DNA of 64,000 bases from Hordeum vulgare subsp. vulgare (taxonomy: Eukaryota; Streptophyta; Magnoliopsida; Poales; Poaceae): positions 545,913,763 to 545,977,762 of the forward strand of contig NC_058524.1 in the NCBI RefSeq assembly GCF_904849725.1, in the 5' to 3' direction. Position numbers and translations under genes: made by a program. Each line of letters begins with the position of its first letter. The stretch's first letter is position 1. The notes under the pieces were generated by a model. The model ran no database searches. It was not told the DNA's origin and worked only from the letters and a program-made list of their open reading frames with translations. Shown here piece after piece: positions 59,037 through 64,000 of this stretch.

Positions 59037-61044
59037 TCCCACCCAACTCTGACCCCCCTACCGACAACCCTTCGATCCGCCACCTCGTCGTGCCTCCGAC
59101 GTCGTTACCCTCTCTGCCATCTCAACCCGCGCCGCTTGAAGCATCAACCACTAATTTATCTCACGGATGTAAATGGGCAGTTCGTTGGATGTGGTGGGAC
59201 TTGCCCGCATCGGCCACCACTGCTTACGTGGGATTATGTCATAGTCCAGTTAATTTTTAAGTGACGTACGTAGTGTCCGCATAGTACCACATATTAGCAA
59301 AGCAGCTCTTTTCCATCATACCATGTATTGCAAATAGATGCATAGTACCACTGATACATTAATATAATCTGCAGCGACATACGTACAAAGCATGCCTGCA
59401 TCATAAAAGAAAAAATAGCTTGTTCCATGCATAAACTTTATGCAATCAACGACACACCAGCCCTCCCAAATGTCAGATTACCACTCCAGGTCCAAGGTAC
59501 TGTGATTTGTCCTGTCATGAATCACCAGCCAAGACATATCCATGGATGCTCATGAAAAGTTACTGTTCTAGATGAATCCAGAGGGTGGTGGTGGGGGATC
59601 TTTACCTCGGCTAGGGGTAGGGGAGAAGAGGAGGAGGAGGAGCTGAAGAGGGCATCGGTGGGATCAGAGAGAGAGTAGATGAGGCGCTCCCGTGGGGCTA
59701 GGCTCGGTCCCCAGCGCCTCCCTTGGACGGCGGCCTGTTCGAGAAACACGGCAGGCGACGACGGCTCCATGGAGCAGAGAGAGGATAGGAAAGGGGAGGC
59801 GGTGCATGTGGAGACTGCAACGGCAACAATGACAGCGCCCCGGGGCATGGTTTCAGGAAGGAGATGAATAACAGGTGGGTCGTTGGCAATGTGGGCTTTA
59901 ATGGATTATCCACATATGCCATTTAATTTTAGTGGACATCCACGAACGCCATTTGAGCTTTATTTTATGGATGGCATTTGTGGGACAAGTGGACACCAAC
60001 GTCATTTACATCCTTCTCCCACCACGCCGCGTCGCCCCGGAAACGTGCCCTCCCCGCGTCGCCCAAGACCCGGTGCCCTCTGCGCGCTACCCGGATCTGC
60101 CCCTCCACTGATGCCCTGTTGGCGGCAACCCCGACCCCCTCTACTCGCATCGTGCTGGTGGTTGCCCCGACCCCCTCTGCCCTGCTGGCGGCTGCCCCAA
60201 CCCCCTCTGCGAGCTCACCATCGCCATCCCCCGAGTCCGCCCTCCCCATGGCCACCTACTCCGAGCCGACGCCATCTTCCTCGACCCCATTGTCGCCCTT
60301 CCCTTCTCCCAAGGCGAGCTCTGCTCCGCTACTACTTGGCTACTGCTACTGCTTGGCCGCTGCTACTCCGCTTCAGTGCTACTGTTGATTCTGCTGCTTG
60401 GTCGCTGCCCCTCCCGCTTGGCTACTGTTGTGCTTGGCTGTTGCTGATGATGAATTTTGTATTGGTATGAAATGATGGCCGCTTAGTAAAAAAATGGGAT
60501 GCATGTAGAACTGATTATGTCATATGAAAGACATTGCTTTAAAAAGCTTCTAGCATCGAAGCGATGCTATAGTTCGTTATGAGCATTTTCCACAACCACC
60601 CACATGTAATCTCTTGTATGCAAACATGCTTTTGTGGTGTTGCATATCTTTGGATTCATCGTCGTCGAAGTTGTTGGTCCATGATCTCGTCGGTGTTTGA
60701 CTACTTTCTCTATAGCGGAGGGTAAGCTGCGAATCCTTCTTCACCTTGTACGCTCTTTTAATCATGTCACTATATTTTCTTTTCACATCAAGTCGCATAA
60801 CTTAGGCGTCTCCCATCCAAAAGGGTTGCATCGATAAATATGCACTAAATTGTATATTTATTTACTTATTTGACTTTTCCACATAGTAGGAAATGCTCCT
60901 ACGCCTTGTATATTAACCCAAAGTAATAGATTTCAACTTTTTACATGGTGATGAAATGAAGTGGGGGGGGGGTGATGCGGCTGGGGGACTACAAAGAAAG
61001 ATTACAGAGTAGCAAGAGAGGGTAATATGGTGTACTCTACAAGA
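59037..61044. other. unclassified DNA with GC-rich ORF-like stretches
   Basis: No gene is assigned. At 59848-59522 on the minus strand a 108-codon frame (MPRGAVIVAVAVSTCTASPF...) ends its GC-rich part with GCCGAG|GTAAAG, which could be a first exon with a splice donor; no second exon is recognised. At 59883-60470 two plus-strand frames overlap over a C-rich imperfect repeat (unit like GCCCCGACCCCCTCTGCCCTG, 60115-60215) and look like composition artefacts. At 60798-60577 on the minus strand a 73-codon frame (MRLDVKRKYSDMIKRAYKVK) is basic but unknown. Confidence 0.35.
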
Positions 61045-61976
61045 TGGAGTCTAGAAAAACAGTCATAAACTGTCTTTTGTGTTCAGACGTTCTGTATACT
61101 AGGACAGTGGGGGCGATTTTCCTGAAGTGATTTTTATTCCTCTCCATCCACAAACTCCAAGTCGCCACCAGAAAGATATCCATGAACATGTGGCCTTTTT
61201 TACTATCTCTTTAATTATTTCTGGTTCCTTCAATGAGTGTCAATCTATCCACAATTGGAGTCCATGTCAGCCCCACTATCTGCCAACATTCCTTGCTGAA
61301 TTCGCGGTGAAAGAAGAGATGTTCAACCGTTTTCTCTACAGCTATATTACAAAGTAGGCAATTCAGGTTGCTCCATATGTTCTAGTGTCTTATTTTCACC
61401 ATGTTTCTTGTGTTGAGTGTGTCCACACCTAGGAACTAGCCAAAGACCTTTATTTTTTGTGTGCAAACTTCCTTCCATAGCCAAGTAAACGTCGGGTGAG
61501 GCTATAGTTCTCTGAAGTAGATGGCATATAGTATTTATTCGTTTTGAAGATGTCCGCACCCCACGCATATTTCCATTGATCATGGAGTTGACCCGACCGT
61601 GTCCAAAATGTGTCTTTGCATTTCTCTCACTTCTTCGTGTGCTTTTATCGACAACGGCAAGTTGAAGGCTTCGTTGAGTGTGTAATCATAAAAAATCTTT
61701 AACCGATGCATGTTCCATCTTAGTGTATGAATACACTCTTGCGTATGCCTCGGAGAAGGGGACTCCCGCCAAATAGTCTTTCCAAAATAGCGTTGAATCG
61801 CCACTCTTGATTTCTACTGTAGTAATCCCTCTGAAGAGAGGGCTCAAGTTCATCACATCCTTCCACCTGAATGACTCGCACGCATCCTCTATATGAGGTG
61901 TGTCCGTTTGATAGCATGTTTCCCATATTAAGCTCACCCAGGGGATGTCTTGACGATTGTAGAATTTTTGTAGAAA
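61045..61976 (-). pseudogene. LINE ORF2 3' fragment
   Basis: On the minus strand, pieces of the C-terminal part of an L1-type ORF2: KFYNRQDIPWVSLIWETCY and SFRWKDVMNLSPLF (61960-61840), KSGDSTLFWKDYLAG (61800-61760), then the zinc finger zf-RVT at 61360-61290 (CLLCNIAVEKTVEHLFFH). Frames change at 61590 and 61350, and there are stops. The 5' side is cut at about 61977 by CACTA sequence, so RT itself is missing. Confidence 0.75.
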
Positions 61977-62030
61977 TTGCATATTTATCACCGCAACTCG
62001 TTTGAATTGTCCAGCGTTTCCCATGGACAG

Positions 62031-62239
62031 CCCTAGGATGTGTAGATTGGGTACGTTTTTCATGCTCTACCCGGTTCCGATACAGGATTTTGGCGGTGCT
62101 TTCCTGTTGTTCTCTGGAGCACATTCTCTCGGATATTTGTCGAGACGTGTATCTAGAGAACAGTGGGGAGGTGCTGCCAAAATTTTGTCTCGGAACGGGG
62201 TAGATCATGATGAACGTACTCAATCTACACATCCTCGGG
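62031..62239 (+). promoter_or_regulatory. long hairpin upstream of a TNP2 gene, second copy
   Basis: Left arm starts CCCTAGGATGTGTAGATTGG. Right arm ends CAATCTACACATCCTCGGG. Each arm is about 85-100 bp. Length and tip sequence (TCTCGG...CGAGACGTGTATC) match 9210-9420. Confidence 0.75.
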
Positions 62240-62375
62240 TGAGATAAGGACCCATCTTTACCTATTAGAGATGTAGGTGTATTCAATGGCGTCAACATAG
62301 TAGAATATAAAAATTTCATGTCATTACTTTAAATGAATCCTTAATTTTGTTGTGTGGCTACCAATAAAGCAGAAA

Positions 62376-62679
62376 ATGGCAGATAATATGTGGATGTATA
62401 GTGGTTTTATCCGTCGGAATAGAGTAACAACACAGTGGGTTGCGAAAATCGATGTGTTTTGGAAGGAGATATTCAGGCGTCAAATGAGCATTATCCCACA
62501 CTGCCGTGTGCGAAATGTGGTAGACGTCACCGTAAACCTAAGGGATATATGACTCTCCACCTTCGCACGCACGGATATATGAAGGAATTTGACAAGCCGA
62601 TAAGTTTTTCCGAGCGGGACCGTGGTAGAGAGGACGTGCTGCGACAACGCATCAATGGATATGAGGATGATGGGGTTAG
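62376..62679 (+). pseudogene. CACTA TNP2 transposase, N-terminal fragment
   Basis: Start MADNMWMYSGFIRRNRVTTQ corresponds to MTDREWMYTGHHSQRDMTDE in the copy at 9046. A frame slip near 62500 moves the reading to CAKCGRRHRKPKGYMTLHLR (zinc-like part of Transpos_assoc) and ends RINGYEDDGVS, where a CACTA terminus interrupts it. Only about 100 codons survive. Confidence 0.75.
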
Positions 62680-63183
62680 CACTACTAGGGAAAAGCCTAG
62701 CACTAGCGCAGTTTTTCCCTAGTAGTAGCGCGGGTGCGTGTGCTACTGTTATGAAGCTATAGCTAACTTTTATAACCCACGCTACTAGTAACGTGAAATA
62801 GGATTAGCGAGCTTTTAGAACCCTCACTACTACTATTAGTTTCAAAAACCAAAAAAAACTCGATCCCATGCATGATGTCAATGGTGTCAATGGTTTGATC
62901 CAGCATTGATAGGGGTTGCCGGAGGTGCGGACGGGCAATGGCAAACCAGATCCGCCAACTATTGTTGGAGAGGGATCGGATCCAAGGTAGAGCATGACGA
63001 TGGTGTGAGGATCCTCTTTGCGAACAAGGAAGAGATATCCTGGTTGGCCATGTCGATGACTTGCGCGGGCATGGGCATATGAGGTGAGTAAAACCGGAGG
63101 AAGAGGGAGAGGGAAAAGAGAAACAAGGGAGAGATGAAGGAGATGGAGGGAGCATCGGGGCTGGTCGCCGGTGGTGAGGTGCT
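62680..63183 (+). mobile_element. CACTA terminus of another family, partial
   Basis: Starts CACTACTAGGGAAAAGCC at 62680. Subterminal repeats are of the type CTAGTAGTAGCGCGGGT / ACCCACGCTACTAGTA (62718-62790). It is followed by GA-rich sequence. It is interrupted at 63184 by a gypsy LTR, and its other end is not in the window. Confidence 0.7.
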
Positions 63184-64000
63184 TGATACGTCCAAAACGT
63201 ATCTATAATTTCTGCTTGTTCCATGATCTTTTGGGTGACATTGTTATATGCTTTGCTACAATTTTATATCATTTTACACATATTTGGATTAACCTACTAA
63301 CTCAGTGCACCCAGTGCCAGTTTATGTCTGATGATGTCTATTTTGGAGGGGCGTTTACCAAATTTTCCGAAGCCCAAAAAATCCCGAGAAAAATATATAA
63401 AAAATCAGCACAACGCAAGCTTCCAGATCACCGAAGATGGGCCAGAGAGGGCCAGGGGCCTCCCAGGCGATCTGTGGGCGCGGCCCACCCCTAGGCCACG
63501 CCAAGAGGCCGCCTGGGAGGGTCCCACCTCCTCCGGTGCCCTCCTTTCGCTTATATTTATTCCTCCGAGAGAAAACCCTTCACGAGGATCCAGAATCGCG
63601 AATTTCTCCATCGTTCTGCCATCGCAGCGCTTCCAAGATCGGGAGCGTCAGGAGACCTCTTCCCGGCACCCTGTCAGAGGGAGGATTGACGTCCGGGAGC
63701 TTCTCCACCGCCATGGACGCTTCCCAGACGTGCCGTGAGTAGTCCTCCTTGGACCATGAGTCCATGACCAGTAGCTATGTTATGTCTTCTCTCCAATCTT
63801 GTGCTTCCATGATTGGCCCTTGTGAGCTGCCCTACATGATCAAGGCATCTATGTAATTCTCTTGCTATTGCTATGCTCGGTTTGTTGGGATCCGATGGAT
63901 TATTAGATTATGTTCAGATTGTTATGAGTTATTTATTTGATTATCCTTTTATATTATGTTCCTTAGTGATTCATGCATGTTCTCCGTTGCTATTTATTGC
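63184..64000 (+). mobile_element. gypsy LTR, cut by window edge
   Basis: Starts TGATACGTCCAAAACGTATC at 63184. It carries the GC-rich region GGGCCACCCC-like block typical of these LTRs (63430-63530) and TTCGCTTATATTTATTCCTC (63546-63565) as a TATA candidate. Related to, but distinct from, the LTRs at 17732, 25533 and 33347. It continues past the window. Confidence 0.8.

Larger units (their letters stand above)
61977..62679 (+). mobile_element. CACTA fragment: TNP2 upstream region and gene start
   Basis: Homologous to 9480-8770 of the first CACTA in inverted orientation: conserved flank (61977-62030), hairpin (62031-62239), GGACCCATCTTTACCTA (62249-62265), then the transposase start. Cut on the left by the LINE fragment and on the right by another CACTA terminus at 62680. 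No TIR of its own is visible. Confidence 0.8.

Noticed and set aside
59883..60470. 195-codon plus-strand ORF, Pro/Leu/Arg-rich
   Set aside because: A second overlapping frame (59978-60388) is equally open over a C-rich imperfect repeat; no domain, no splice or promoter support.
1..64000. tRNA, rRNA or snRNA genes
   Set aside because: No cloverleaf with A and B boxes or rRNA-like stretch was seen by eye; primer-site motifs are only tRNA-complementary. A tRNAscan-SE run would be decisive.

Overview
The window is intergenic DNA from a large grass genome of the wheat tribe (Triticeae). Three things support this: Ty1/copia LTRs that open TGTTGGAAATATGCCCTAGA (the Angela/WIS/BARE group), gypsy LTRs that open TGATACGTC, and a 338-bp tandem satellite that I recognise as the Afa family (pAs1-like). 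Afa is abundant in the D genome, so Aegilops tauschii or the D subgenome of wheat is likely. No intact host gene was found. Nearly all coding sequence belongs to transposable elements (TEs), and most of it is broken.

Layout. 1-13932: an Angela-like copia element on the minus strand, running off the left edge, with a complete 9.96-kb CACTA transposon (1711-11665) in its leader. The CACTA carries a broken TNP2 transposase gene and a nearly intact second gene. 13933-19170: an Athila-lineage gypsy element with no visible pol but an open 289-codon ORF1. 19173-21577: primer-binding-site-like repeats, then the Afa array. 22025-25495: a non-autonomous CACTA with a decayed Ulp1-like protease gene. 25496-47600: a plus-strand L1-type LINE split by a solo gypsy LTR (25533-27052) and by an Angela-like copia element (27160-44245, target duplication CCCCG). 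That copia holds a gypsy element (33347-41811, ATCTC), which in turn holds a solo copia LTR (37178-38998, TTCAT).

47600-54550 is less repetitive and carries three MITEs: Tourist-like, Harbinger-like and Stowaway. 54551-58441 holds the decayed left end of another CACTA and a tandem array of a 663-694-bp unit that I do not recognise. A 412-bp Mutator-like foldback MITE lies at 58616-59027. 59028-61044 is unclassified. 61045-64000 is a mosaic: a LINE 3' fragment on the minus strand, the 5' part of a CACTA transposase gene on the plus strand, the end of another CACTA, and a gypsy LTR cut by the window edge.

The genes do not form a host pathway. The only functional set is the CACTA pair (TNP2-type transposase plus Transposase_24-type protein), convergent in purpose and both on the minus strand. 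Two unrelated copies of the TNP2 5' region, about 52 kb apart, both carry a hairpin of about 210 bp just upstream of the start codon. It is the most interesting non-coding structure here. All calls come from reading the sequence; no alignment or database search was run.
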